Shown piece after piece: positions 1 to 7,565 of a DNA stretch of 12,837 bases (the first letter of the stretch is position 1; the number at the start of each line of letters is the position of its first letter). This stretch comes from SVEL01 sp964573715 (GTDB lineage Bacteria > Bacillota > Clostridia > Lachnospirales > Lachnospiraceae): contig CAZNKR010000046.1 of assembly GCA_964573715.1 (NCBI GenBank), positions 1 through 12,837 of the forward strand. The letters run 5' to 3'. The notes below the pieces were generated by a model, which saw nothing but the letters and a program-made list of their open reading frames with translations, made no database searches and was not told the DNA's origin. Position numbers and translations under genes: made by a program.

Positions 1-48
1 CAAGCTCGATTCCGCCATGCTCCATCTCGCTTGACGGCTGTCGCTGTA

Positions 49-114
49 TGTCAGAAAATGAAGGTCATTTCTTACGTGTGCAAGCACCCGACGAGGTGCC
101 TTCATTTTCCGACA
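49..114. repeat. Imperfect inverted repeat with nested hairpin
   Basis: The arms at 49-64 and 99-114 are complementary over 16 bases with one mismatch (A53 opposite C110). Inside the loop a second perfect 5-bp stem (GCACC 84-88 with GGTGC 95-99) sits directly against the right arm. Bases 1-130 are visibly richer in G and C than the rest of the window, and I see no convincing gene in them: frame 1 is open from base 1 to a stop near 127 but resembles no family I recognise. The structure and composition suggest a mobile or dispersed intergenic repeat, or the 3' end of an upstream transcription unit. Copy number elsewhere cannot be judged from one window. Confidence 0.55.
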
Positions 115-146
115 CATGGATCGTAGCTTACAAAATCGTAAGATAT

Positions 147-197
147 AAGGTCAAAATGTAAGCTAAAACTATGGCTTGCGTTTTGACCTTTTGTTAT
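147..197 (+). terminator. Probable intrinsic terminator upstream of the ABC scar
   Basis: AAGGTCAAAA (147-156) pairs perfectly with TTTTGACCTT (181-190). The stem extends inward through two T-G wobbles to AAGC (160-163) with GCTT (174-177), giving a 17-bp stem and a 10-base loop. A short T-rich run (TTTTGTTAT, from 189) follows. It probably ends transcription entering from the left. Bases 198-287 hold nothing I can name except the ribosome binding site of the next locus. Confidence 0.55.
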
Positions 198-287
198 ACC
201 ATGACCATAAAGCTTATGAATAAAAATCATTAGTTTTATATCCGGATAAAAAAATGGCAAACGCATAGTTAAGCAAAAGGAGATTTT

Positions 288-718
288 ATGGCAATCTTAG
301 AAGTTAATAATTTAAAAAAATATATACAACACGTTTTGGTGGCAATCAATGTCAAGCATTAAAGAATATTAATTTTTCAGTAGAAAAAGGTGAATATGTA
401 GCTATAATGGGTGAATCTGGTTCAGGTAAAACAACATTGCTAAATATATTAGCAACATTAGACAAACCAACATCAGGAGAAGTGTATCTGTTTATTCCGA
501 TAAAGGATATAGTGGAAAAATTATTAACAGCAGTTGTACATGTAATAGCAGCATTACCAATAATTAGAAGACTTTTAGTTTTACTGAATTTAAATAATAC
601 AGGGCTTTTTATTGTTTGCCTTATTGCAACAATAGCTGTTTTTACTTTGATATACTATATTGTATTTAAGCTAACCTCAAAGGCATATTACAAGATAGTG
701 GGAAATCAAATTCGATAA
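288..718 (+). pseudogene. Scar of a BceAB-type ABC transporter (ATPase start fused to permease end)
   Basis: A good ribosome binding site (AAAAGGAG, 275-282) precedes ATG 288, which begins MAILEVNNLKK, a typical start of a MacB/BceA-type ABC ATPase. One base appears missing in the A run at 314-320 (seven As where eight would keep frame); reading past it restores the family sequence, including Walker A GESGSGKTT (410-436) and TSGEVYL. Just after that (about 480-495) the sequence jumps in frame to the hydrophobic C-terminal end of a BceB/FtsX-type permease, ending LTSKAYYKIV. Missing are the Q-loop, signature motif, Walker B and nearly all of the permease. Such pairs normally export or sense cell-wall-active peptides, but this remnant cannot function. 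The end at 718 is the permease stop codon. Confidence 0.8.
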
Positions 719-808
719 ATATAACTCTAGTTAGGCATAACTAAAATGAATTTGATAAAAACAACTTAAAATATAGAAAATGTAGAAAAAACGTGCTAGA
801 ATAATCTT

Positions 809-823
809 TGAAAATGATTTTAT
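809..823 (+). promoter_or_regulatory. Possible Fur box overlapping the feoAB promoter
   Basis: The 15 bases TGAAAATGATTTTAT contain the exact palindrome AAAAT-G-ATTTT and match the 7-1-7 Fur consensus TGATAAT-N-ATTATCA at 10 of 14 positions by eye. It lies about 45 bases before the feoAB start and overlaps a -35-like TTGAAA (808-813); a -10-like TATATT follows at 833-838 with a long 19-base spacer. Iron repression of feo genes by Fur is common in this group. The surrounding A/T richness makes a chance match possible. Confidence 0.35.
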
Positions 824-868
824 ATTAGATTTTATATTATATTTTAAGCGGCAAAAGGAGGAATGGTG

Positions 869-3253
869 ATGACATTAAACGAATTGCCAATAGGTCAATC
901 TGCTACCATAAAGAGTGTGGGTGGAAAAGGTGCATTACGTCAACATTTTCTTGACATGGGAGTTATACCAAATGCCGAGATAAAACTTATCAAATTTGCT
1001 CCTATGGGAGATCCAATTGAGTTTATGATACATGGTTATGAATTAACCTTGCGTGTGGATGATGCTAGACAGATAGAGATAAATGAAATAAATAAAGATA
1101 TTAAAGATAATAAAGATAATAAAGATAATAAAGATATTAAAGACAAAAAGTCTATTATTAAAAAAAATAAAAGCCACCCTGGACTAGGTGAAGAAGGAAA
1201 ATATCATGTTAAGGCTACAGAAAACCCTTTACCAGAAGGCACAACCCTAACCTTTGCTTTAGCAGGAAATCAAAATTGTGGTAAAACAACATTATTTAAT
1301 CAGTTAACTGGTTCAAATCAACATGTGGGTAATTTCCCTGGTGTAACTGTGGACAGGAAGGATGGTGTAATTAAAGGTCATATGGATACTTTAATTACTG
1401 ACCTTCCTGGCATTTATTCCATGTCACCATACACAAGTGAAGAGATTGTTACACGTGAGTTTGTGATGAAGGAACATCCAAAGGGAATCATTAATATTGT
1501 GGATGCATCAAATATAGAGAGAAATCTTTATCTAACTATGCAGCTTATGGAATTAGATGTACCAATGGTTTTAGCTCTTAATATGATGGATGAGGTAAGA
1601 GAAAATGGTGGTTCTATCCTGGTAAATGAGATGGAGGAAAGATTAGGAATTCCAGTTGTTCCTATATCTGCTTCTAAAAATGAGGGTATTGATGAACTTA
1701 TTGAACATGCATTGCATGTTGCTAAATATCAGGAAAAACCAGGACGTATTGATTTTTGTGATGCTGATAAAAATAATGGTGCAGTACATAGATGTTTACA
1801 TGGTATTATGCATTTGATAGAAGACCATGCTAAAAGAGCAGATATCCCAGTTAGATTTGCAGCTAGTAAGCTAGCAGAAGGGGATTTGAAAATATTAGAA
1901 CAGTTATCTTTAGATGATAATGAGCAAGAAATGGTTGAACATATTATTGTGCAAATGGAAAAAGAAAATGGATTAGACCGTTCCGCTGCAATTGCCAATA
2001 TGAGATTTTGTTTTATAGAAGAACTTTGTGGTGCAACTGTTATCAAACCTAAAGAAAGTAAAGAACATGCTAGAAGTGCAAAAATCGATAAGATTCTTAC
2101 AGGCAAACATACAGCAATACCGGCATTTATTGGAATTATGGGTATTATTTTTTTTCTTACCTTCAATGTTATTGGTGCATTTCTCCAATACCTGATTGAA
2201 ATTGGAATTGATAAATTGTCATTCTATGTGGATAGTGCCCTTAGTGCTCTTAATGTTAATGTTGTATTACACTCATTAGTTATTGATGGAATATTTAATG
2301 GCGTAGGAAGTGTGCTCAGTTTTCTTCCAGTTATTGTAACACTTTTTTTCTTTTTGTCTCTAATGGAAGATAGTGGATACATTGCAAGAGTTGCTTTTGT
2401 AATGGATAAACTGTTAAGAAAAATAGGATTATCAGGAAGAAGTATAGTTCCAATGCTTATTGGCTTTGGATGCACGGTTCCAGGCGTTATGGCAACGAGA
2501 ACATTACCATCAAAAAGAGATAGAAAGATGACTATTTTACTGACACCTTTTATGAGCTGTTCAGCAAAATTACCTATATACGCGTTTTTTACTGCGGCAT
2601 TTTTTCCAAAACACGGTGCTTTGGTTATGATTGGACTTTATCTGTTTGGAATTATTATGGGAATATTAATGGCACTTATATTAAAAGGAACAATGTTTAA
2701 AGGTGAAGCAGTTCCTTTTGTTATGGAGCTTCCTAATTATAGAATGCCTGGAGCGAAAAACGTGGGACACTTATTGTGGGATAAGGCAAAGGATTTTTTG
2801 CAAAGAGCATTTACAGTTATATTCGTAGCAACAATTATTATTTGGTTCTTACAAACCTTTGATTGGCATTTAAATGTAGTGGATGATTCAAAATCTAGTA
2901 TGTTAGCTATTTTAGCAGGTTGGATTGCACCTGTATTTAGCCCAATGGGTTTTGGAGATTGGAAGATTTCAACAGCCCTTATTACTGGATTTATGGCTAA
3001 GGAAAGTGTGGTCTCAACATTATCTATATTGTTTGGTTCAACAAATACCTTAGTAGCTTCCATTACTCCTTTGGCAGCTGCATCCTTGCTGGTATTTTGC
3101 TTACTATATTCTCCTTGTGTTGCCGCTATTGCTGCTATAAAGAGAGAATTGGGTGGAAAATGGGCAATATCTGTTGCAGTCTTACAATGTGTGATTGCAT
3201 GGATTGTGGCCTATATTGTCTTTATTATTGGAACACTTATTGGATTTTTATAA
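869..3253 (+). CDS. feoB: Fused FeoA-FeoB ferrous iron transporter
   Basis: Imports Fe(II) across the cytoplasmic membrane. Residues 1-73 are a FeoA SH3-like domain. Residues 74-125 are a charged linker. From about 126 comes the FeoB G domain: P-loop GNQNCGKTT (133-141), switch region NFPGVTVD, DLPG (178-181), NMMD (238-241) and SAS (267-269). A helical GDI-like stretch follows, then the polytopic membrane part with the two Gate repeats, including conserved cysteines near residues 535 and 564. The 794-residue length fits a FeoA plus FeoB fusion. An ATG at 863 lies only one base after the AAAGGAGG site (854-861), so I choose ATG 869, spaced seven bases. The gene looks complete and intact. A possible Fur box lies upstream. 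A small hairpin follows the stop but has no T tract. Confidence 0.95.
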   Translation: MTLNELPIGQSATIKSVGGKGALRQHFLDMGVIPNAEIKLIKFAPMGDPIEFMIHGYELTLRVDDARQIEINEINKDIKDNKDNKDNKDIKDKKSIIKKNKSHPGLGEEGKYHVKATENPLPEGTTLTFALAGNQNCGKTTLFNQLTGSNQHVGNFPGVTVDRKDGVIKGHMDTLITDLPGIYSMSPYTSEEIVTREFVMKEHPKGIINIVDASNIERNLYLTMQLMELDVPMVLALNMMDEVRENGGSILVNEMEERLGIPVVPISASKNEGIDELIEHALHVAKYQEKPGRIDFCDADKNNGAVHRCLHGIMHLIEDHAKRADIPVRFAASKLAEGDLKILEQLSLDDNEQEMVEHIIVQMEKENGLDRSAAIANMRFCFIEELCGATVIKPKESKEHARSAKIDKILTGKHTAIPAFIGIMGIIFFLTFNVIGAFLQYLIEIGIDKLSFYVDSALSALNVNVVLHSLVIDGIFNGVGSVLSFLPVIVTLFFFLSLMEDSGYIARVAFVMDKLLRKIGLSGRSIVPMLIGFGCTVPGVMATRTLPSKRDRKMTILLTPFMSCSAKLPIYAFFTAAFFPKHGALVMIGLYLFGIIMGILMALILKGTMFKGEAVPFVMELPNYRMPGAKNVGHLLWDKAKDFLQRAFTVIFVATIIIWFLQTFDWHLNVVDDSKSSMLAILAGWIAPVFSPMGFGDWKISTALITGFMAKESVVSTLSILFGSTNTLVASITPLAAASLLVFCLLYSPCVAAIAAIKRELGGKWAISVAVLQCVIAWIVAYIVFIIGTLIGFL
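1091..1144 (+). repeat. Six 9-base tandem units in the FeoA-FeoB linker
   Basis: Six consecutive in-frame units of the form A(A/T)TAAAGA(T/C) encode N/I-K-D triplets (residues 75-92 of FeoAB). They sit between the FeoA and FeoB domains, where length change would be tolerated. Units 3 to 5 are identical, which suggests recent slippage. Confidence 0.9.
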
Positions 3254-3293
3254 GATTGTCTAGGTGTCCTAGATTGCCTTAGGAATATATTAT

Positions 3294-3542
3294 ATGGATT
3301 GCATTAATGAGGTTATAAATGGTTCAAACCTTTTGGTGGTTGAATGTAGAACGTTAACAAGAAGTAAAAAAGTACATTGGATTAGATTGTTTGCTTCAGT
3401 TGCTGTTAGAAAAGAAAATTATATTTTGGTATATTTTAGCTACGCAAGTATGAAGTATGAGATAGAAGCCAGAAATGAATTTGAAAAAAATATATATCAA
3501 AGCAAATATATATATCAAAATAAAAATGTATATTTATTTTAA
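3294..3542 (+). pseudogene. Probable PAS-domain fragment of a sensor kinase
   Basis: This 82-codon open stretch fills most of the gap between feoAB and copA. Its middle, with VECRTLTRSKKVHWIRL, then a short beta strand and SYASMKYEIEARNEFEK, resembles the C-terminal half of a PAS domain plus the start of the following helix in sensor kinases or diguanylate cyclases (pattern: RxLxKDGxxxWIRxxAS ... YASxxxExEAR). No ribosome binding site precedes ATG 3294, and no kinase or other output domain follows: the frame runs into A/T-rich low-complexity sequence. I read it as a decayed fragment. It could be related to the sensor-kinase pieces found just after copA. The family match is by eye only. Confidence 0.4.
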
Positions 3543-3576
3543 TAAAACAGATTAACTTATTATGATTGGAGATAAT

Positions 3577-6171
3577 ATGAAAACATATACAGTTACAGGC
3601 ATGTCTTGTGCAGCTTGTTCAAATAGAGTAGAAAAAGCAGTATCAAATGTACCAGGTGTTACCCAGTGTGCAGTGAATTTACTAACAAATTCCATGGGAG
3701 TTGATGGAAGTGCTAGTTCGAAAGATATAATTAAAGCAGTAGAAAAGGCAGGATATGGAGCATTTATTAAGGGTGAAGAAACAAACAAAGGTGATAAGGG
3801 CACTAATACAGAAGCCGATGATCAAACTAATAAACAAATAAGTAATCTGAAAAATAAGCTTATAGCATCTGTTATTTTTTTAGTTGTTCTTATGTACTTT
3901 TCAATGGGAAGTTCTATGTTTGGATTCCCATTGCCGACATATTTTGATAATAATCCCCTTGCACTAGGATTAATTCAAATGCTCCTTACCCTTGTTGTTA
4001 TTTTCATTAATCAAAGATTTTTTGTTAATGGAGCAAAGAGCATAATAAACAGGTCACTAAATATGGATACACTTGTATCGATGGGTTCTAGTGTTGCCTT
4101 TGCATATAGTGTTGGAATTTTATTTTTAATGACTGATAAAATCATAGAAGGAAATATCTTGTTAGCAAATTCATATTTACATGGATTGTATTTTGAAACA
4201 AGTGCTATGATACTTACCCTTATAACCTTGGGCAAAATGTTAGAAGCAAAGGCTAAAGGAAAGACTACAAATGCAATAAAGGGTCTTATTAATTTGACAC
4301 CACAGGTAGCAACAATTATAAGAGACGGTAAAGAAATTAAGGTTCAAATCAATGATGTTCATAAAGATGATATTTTTGTGGTTCGTCCAGGCGAAAGTAT
4401 TCCAGTAGATGGATTAGTTATAGAGGGAAACAGTGCAGTGGATGAATCGGCACTTACTGGTGAAAGTATTCCAGCGTACAAAGAAGTGAATGATACAGTA
4501 TCTGGAGCAACAATAAATCAATCAGGATATTTAAAGTGTAAAGCTACTAGAGTAGGGGAGGATACAACATTATCCCAGATTATTAAGCTTGTAAGTGAAG
4601 CTTCAGCAACAAAAGCACCTATTGCAAAAATTGCAGATAAGGTGTCAGGAATTTTTGTTCCTATTGTTGTAATTATAGCTGTACTGACCACAATTATTTG
4701 GCTTTTAGTAGGAGAATCAGTTGGAGGTGCAATTTCTTTAGGAATATCTGTATTAGTGATTAGTTGTCCTTGCGCTCTTGGATTAGCTACTCCTGTTGCT
4801 ATTATGGTAAGTAATGGAGTAGGGGCTAAGTGTGGCATCTTGTTTAAAACAGCACAGGCCATTGAAAATACAGGGAAAATCTCAATTGTTGCGCTGGATA
4901 AAACTGGAACAATTACTAAGGGAAAACCTCAGGTTACAGATGTTTATGAATTAAACGGTATGTCAAAAGAGAGATTTTTGAATTTGGTATATACTCTAGA
5001 ATACAGAAGCGAACATCCCCTTGCAAAGGCGATTGTTGATTACGGCAATAGTAATAATAATGAAATAATCACAATTAGTGAATTTGCCTCTTTGCCAGGT
5101 AATGGATTAAAAGCTAAAATAGAATCAGATATAATTTATGGAGGTAGCTACAAATTCATTTCAACTGTAGCAAGCTTTGATGATGAAACCACAAAATTAG
5201 TAGACAAATTATCACGAGAGGGTAAGACACCAATGTGTTTTGCTATGAATGATAAGCTAATGGGAATAATAGCAGTAGCTGATACTATTAAAGAAAGTAG
5301 TAGAGAAGCGATTCTAAAAATGAAACAGTTAGGATTGCATGTGGTAATGATTACTGGCGATAACGAATTAACAGCAAAGGCCATTGCAAAAGAAGCTTTA
5401 GTTGATGAAGTGATAGCAGGAGTATTGCCAGATGGTAAGCAAGACGCAATCGAGAAACTAAAACAGCAAGGAAAAGTGGCAATGGTGGGAGATGGTATTA
5501 ATGATGCACCTGCACTTACAGCAGCAGATATAGGAATTGCTATTGGAGCAGGAGCTGATATAGCCATTGATGCAGCAGATATTGTACTTATGAAAAGTAA
5601 TCTACTAGATGTTCCAGCAGCTGTTTTACTGAGCAAGGCAACTATTAGAAATATAAAGGAAAATCTATTTTGGGCATTCTTTTATAATGTAATAGGAATA
5701 CCATTGGCAGCAGGACTATGGATTCCAATATTTGGTTGGAAATTAGACCCTATGTTTGGAGCAGCAGCAATGAGTTTGTCTAGCGTATGCGTAGTTACAA
5801 ATGCACTAAGATTGAATTTTGTTAAAGTATATGGAAGAGCAAAAAATAACCAAGATAGTGAAACAAAGAATAATAAAGATACTGAAACAAAAAATAGCGC
5901 AATAAAAAATAGTCAAGATAGCGAAACAAATAAAGTGGGTATAGAAAAGGAGAAAAAGGAAATGGATATTACAGTAAAGATTGAAGGAATGATGTGTGAG
6001 CATTGTGAAGGAAGTGTTAAAAAAAGAATTGAGAAGGTTCCTGGAGTAACAAGTGCTACAGTAAGCCATACACTAGGAAATGCAGTTATTACACTTTCAA
6101 AAGATATTCCACTTGAAGAAATCAAGAAAGCAATTGAAGGTGAAGATGCAGACTACAAGGTTGTAGAATAG
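3577..6171 (+). CDS. copA: Copper-exporting P1B-type ATPase with a CopZ-like C-terminal domain
   Basis: Pumps Cu(I) out of the cytoplasm using ATP. In order: N-terminal heavy-metal-associated (HMA) domain with GMSCAAC (C11, C14); charged linker; membrane helices; actuator TGE (294-296); CPC metal site in the membrane (397-399); phosphorylated Asp in DKTGT (D441); HP nucleotide-binding motif (480-481); TGDN (593-596); GDGINDAP (638-645); last helices with YN and MSLSS, as in Cu(I) pumps. After these comes a repeat-rich hydrophilic linker (about 754-795) and a second HMA domain with GMMCEHC (C807, C810). A C-terminal HMA is less usual than tandem N-terminal ones. ATG 3577 is preferred over ATG 3562 because GGAG (3568-3571) lies five bases before it. 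I saw no clear CopY or CsoR operator upstream. Confidence 0.93.
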   Translation: MKTYTVTGMSCAACSNRVEKAVSNVPGVTQCAVNLLTNSMGVDGSASSKDIIKAVEKAGYGAFIKGEETNKGDKGTNTEADDQTNKQISNLKNKLIASVIFLVVLMYFSMGSSMFGFPLPTYFDNNPLALGLIQMLLTLVVIFINQRFFVNGAKSIINRSLNMDTLVSMGSSVAFAYSVGILFLMTDKIIEGNILLANSYLHGLYFETSAMILTLITLGKMLEAKAKGKTTNAIKGLINLTPQVATIIRDGKEIKVQINDVHKDDIFVVRPGESIPVDGLVIEGNSAVDESALTGESIPAYKEVNDTVSGATINQSGYLKCKATRVGEDTTLSQIIKLVSEASATKAPIAKIADKVSGIFVPIVVIIAVLTTIIWLLVGESVGGAISLGISVLVISCPCALGLATPVAIMVSNGVGAKCGILFKTAQAIENTGKISIVALDKTGTITKGKPQVTDVYELNGMSKERFLNLVYTLEYRSEHPLAKAIVDYGNSNNNEIITISEFASLPGNGLKAKIESDIIYGGSYKFISTVASFDDETTKLVDKLSREGKTPMCFAMNDKLMGIIAVADTIKESSREAILKMKQLGLHVVMITGDNELTAKAIAKEALVDEVIAGVLPDGKQDAIEKLKQQGKVAMVGDGINDAPALTAADIGIAIGAGADIAIDAADIVLMKSNLLDVPAAVLLSKATIRNIKENLFWAFFYNVIGIPLAAGLWIPIFGWKLDPMFGAAAMSLSSVCVVTNALRLNFVKVYGRAKNNQDSETKNNKDTETKNSAIKNSQDSETNKVGIEKEKKEMDITVKIEGMMCEHCEGSVKKRIEKVPGVTSATVSHTLGNAVITLSKDIPLEEIKKAIEGEDADYKVVE
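5845..5934 (+). repeat. 24-base repeats in the CopA linker before the last HMA domain
   Basis: Units at 5845-5868, 5869-5892 and 5908-5931 encode variants of N-(N/S)-(Q/K)-D-(S/T)-E-T-(K/N); a 15-base odd piece separates the second and third. The region forms a flexible, charged tether between the pump core and the CopZ-like domain. Confidence 0.8.
5945..5964 (+). promoter_or_regulatory. Internal ribosome binding site and ATG for a free CopZ-like protein
   Basis: Inside copA, AAAAGGAG (5945-5952) is followed nine bases later by an in-frame ATG (5962-5964) exactly at the start of the C-terminal HMA domain. Initiation there would give a 69-residue protein (5962-6171, MDITVKIEGMMCEHC...), the size of a standalone CopZ copper chaperone. 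The purine-rich stretch also encodes Lys/Glu residues of the linker, so coincidence is possible. It may instead be the relic of a separate copZ gene fused to copA. Confidence 0.4.
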
Positions 6172-6174
6172 CTT

Positions 6175-6469
6175 GTGGAAGAAAACACAGGTATACAAAT
6201 AGAAATATATCCTATTGACAGAACAAAGGATGCAGCATTAACAACAGCAAGAAAATATTTAGAAGAATATATCTTAGAGCAATATTCAAATGCACAAATA
6301 AAGTATTATAATACGGCAAAAGAATGCCTTGTTGCGGTTACTAATGAAGAAACTAATTATTAGTAATTCATTAGAAGCTGGTATGAATGAACATTTATCA
6401 AAGCCGATTAATGCAAAAATGCTATATACAGAGATTTATCAATATTGTAAGATAGGTGGTAAATCCTAA
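6175..6469 (+). pseudogene. Scar of a hybrid sensor histidine kinase (sensor piece plus receiver end)
   Basis: Two pieces of what looks like one former gene follow copA. Bases 6175-6363 (GTG start three bases after the copA stop, no ribosome binding site) encode 62 residues like part of a periplasmic SBP_bac_3-type sensor domain: tract ending SNAQIKYYNTAKECLVAV. Bases 6362-6469, one frame over, encode 35 residues matching the C-terminal end of a response-regulator receiver domain: SLEAGMNEHLSKPI, with the conserved Lys-Pro, then the last helix and a stop. The membrane, PAS, kinase and most receiver sequence that would lie between them in a hybrid kinase is absent. The receiver piece is the firmer assignment; the sensor piece is tentative. 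Confidence 0.6.
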
Positions 6470-6500
6470 TTAACAACATAAGTAAGGAGCAGAAAAGTTT

Positions 6501-7547
6501 ATGCCAGCAAATGAAGAACGTAAAAGAAGAGTAAGATATAGTGGAAAATATCCTAAGAGATTTGAAGAAAAATACAAGGAGCATAATCCTGATAAATACA
6601 AAGATACAGTAGAAAAGGTTATTAGCAAAGGAAGTACCCCAGCAGGGATGCACATCTCCATAATGGTAAATGAAATAATTGATTTTCTGCAAATTAAGCC
6701 GGGAGAGATAGGCTTTGACGCAACATTAGGTTATGGTGGACATACAAAGGCTATGCTTTCTAACCTAAAAGGTAAGGGACATATTTATGCTACAGATGTA
6801 GATCCAATTGAGTCAAAAAAGACTAAGGAAAGACTTTTAGAAGCCGGATTTGGTGAGGATTTACTTACAATAAAGCTTCAAAACTTCTCTACCATTGATG
6901 AGATAGCTAAAGAAGCTGGTGGATTTGATTTTTTATTAGCTGATTTAGGTGTATCATCAATGCAGATTGATAATCCAGAAAGAGGATTTTCCTATAAAAC
7001 TGATGGACCATTAGATTTAAGGCTCAATCCCACACAGGGTATAAGTGCAGCACAAAGACTAGATAATATAACAAAAGAAGAACTTGCAGGTATGTTAGAT
7101 GAAAACTCTGATGAACCCTATGCTTACGAACTTGCTGCTGCTATTACTAGCTTTGTTAAAAAAGGAAATCATGTAGATACAACCACAAAGCTTAGAAATC
7201 TTATTGAGGAAACATTAGCATTTATTCCTGAGAATGAAAGAAAAGAAGTAGTGAAAAAAACCTGTCAAAGAACTTTTCAAGCTTTACGTATTGATGTAAA
7301 TAATGAATTTGAAGTCTTGTACGATTTTATGGAAAAACTTAAAGGAGCATTAAAACCTGGAGGAAGGGCGGCCATACTTACTTTCCACTCTGGAGAGGAT
7401 AAGCTTGTTAAAAAAGCTTTTAAAGAAGGCTTAAGAGAAGGCATATATAGTGAAGTTTCAAAAGAAGTAATAAGACCAAGCTTTGAGGAATGCAATCGAA
7501 ATCCAAGAGCAAAATCTACAAAGATGCGTTGGGCAATCAAGGCTTAA
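6501..7547 (+). CDS. rsmH: RsmH/MraW-family 16S rRNA methyltransferase, N-terminally extended paralogue
   Basis: The family methylates N4 of C1402 in 16S rRNA with S-adenosylmethionine. Visible motifs are DATLGYGGHT (SAM loop), YATDVDP, LLADLGVSS.QID, RGFSY..DGPLDLRL, the helical-domain motif FQALRIDVNNE, a HSGED motif (usually HS.ED) and a basic end with NRNPRAKSTKMR. The 348-residue length exceeds the usual ~310 because about 50 basic residues precede the point where typical family members start (here HISIMVNEII). The context is not the usual mraZ-rsmH-ftsL division cluster, so this may be a second copy; substitutions in otherwise strict motifs fit that. AAGGAG (6484-6489) lies eleven bases before ATG 6501. 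Enzyme family is sure; the exact target base is not. Confidence 0.88.
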   Translation: MPANEERKRRVRYSGKYPKRFEEKYKEHNPDKYKDTVEKVISKGSTPAGMHISIMVNEIIDFLQIKPGEIGFDATLGYGGHTKAMLSNLKGKGHIYATDVDPIESKKTKERLLEAGFGEDLLTIKLQNFSTIDEIAKEAGGFDFLLADLGVSSMQIDNPERGFSYKTDGPLDLRLNPTQGISAAQRLDNITKEELAGMLDENSDEPYAYELAAAITSFVKKGNHVDTTTKLRNLIEETLAFIPENERKEVVKKTCQRTFQALRIDVNNEFEVLYDFMEKLKGALKPGGRAAILTFHSGEDKLVKKAFKEGLREGIYSEVSKEVIRPSFEECNRNPRAKSTKMRWAIKA

Positions 7548-7565
7548 TATTAGAAAGGTGTAATC

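Noticed and set aside
1..127. Frame open from base 1 to a stop near 127 as the end of a gene
   Set aside because: The frame runs through both arms of the inverted repeat and resembles no protein family; a structural repeat explains it better.
1091..1144. Regular repeats as a CRISPR array
   Set aside because: The units are only nine bases, contiguous without spacers and in frame inside feoAB; the other tandem repeats in the window are likewise coding.
3259..3273. Hairpin TCTAGG-TGT-CCTAGA just after feoAB as a terminator
   Set aside because: The six-pair stem is followed by mixed sequence rather than a T tract, so intrinsic termination is unlikely.
3504..3545. A/T-rich repeats and AAAATAAA/TTTATTTT pairing before copA as a terminator or operator
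   Set aside because: The stem consists almost only of A-T pairs in low-complexity sequence; such pairing arises by chance here.
3562..3576. Upstream start of copA at 3562
   Set aside because: No ribosome binding site precedes it, and the GGAG that serves ATG 3577 lies between the two.
5148..5636. Long open frame on the - strand within copA, and similar ones opposite feoAB, rsmH and the secreted proteins
   Set aside because: All lie opposite strongly supported genes, lack ribosome binding sites and have compositions expected from the complementary strand.
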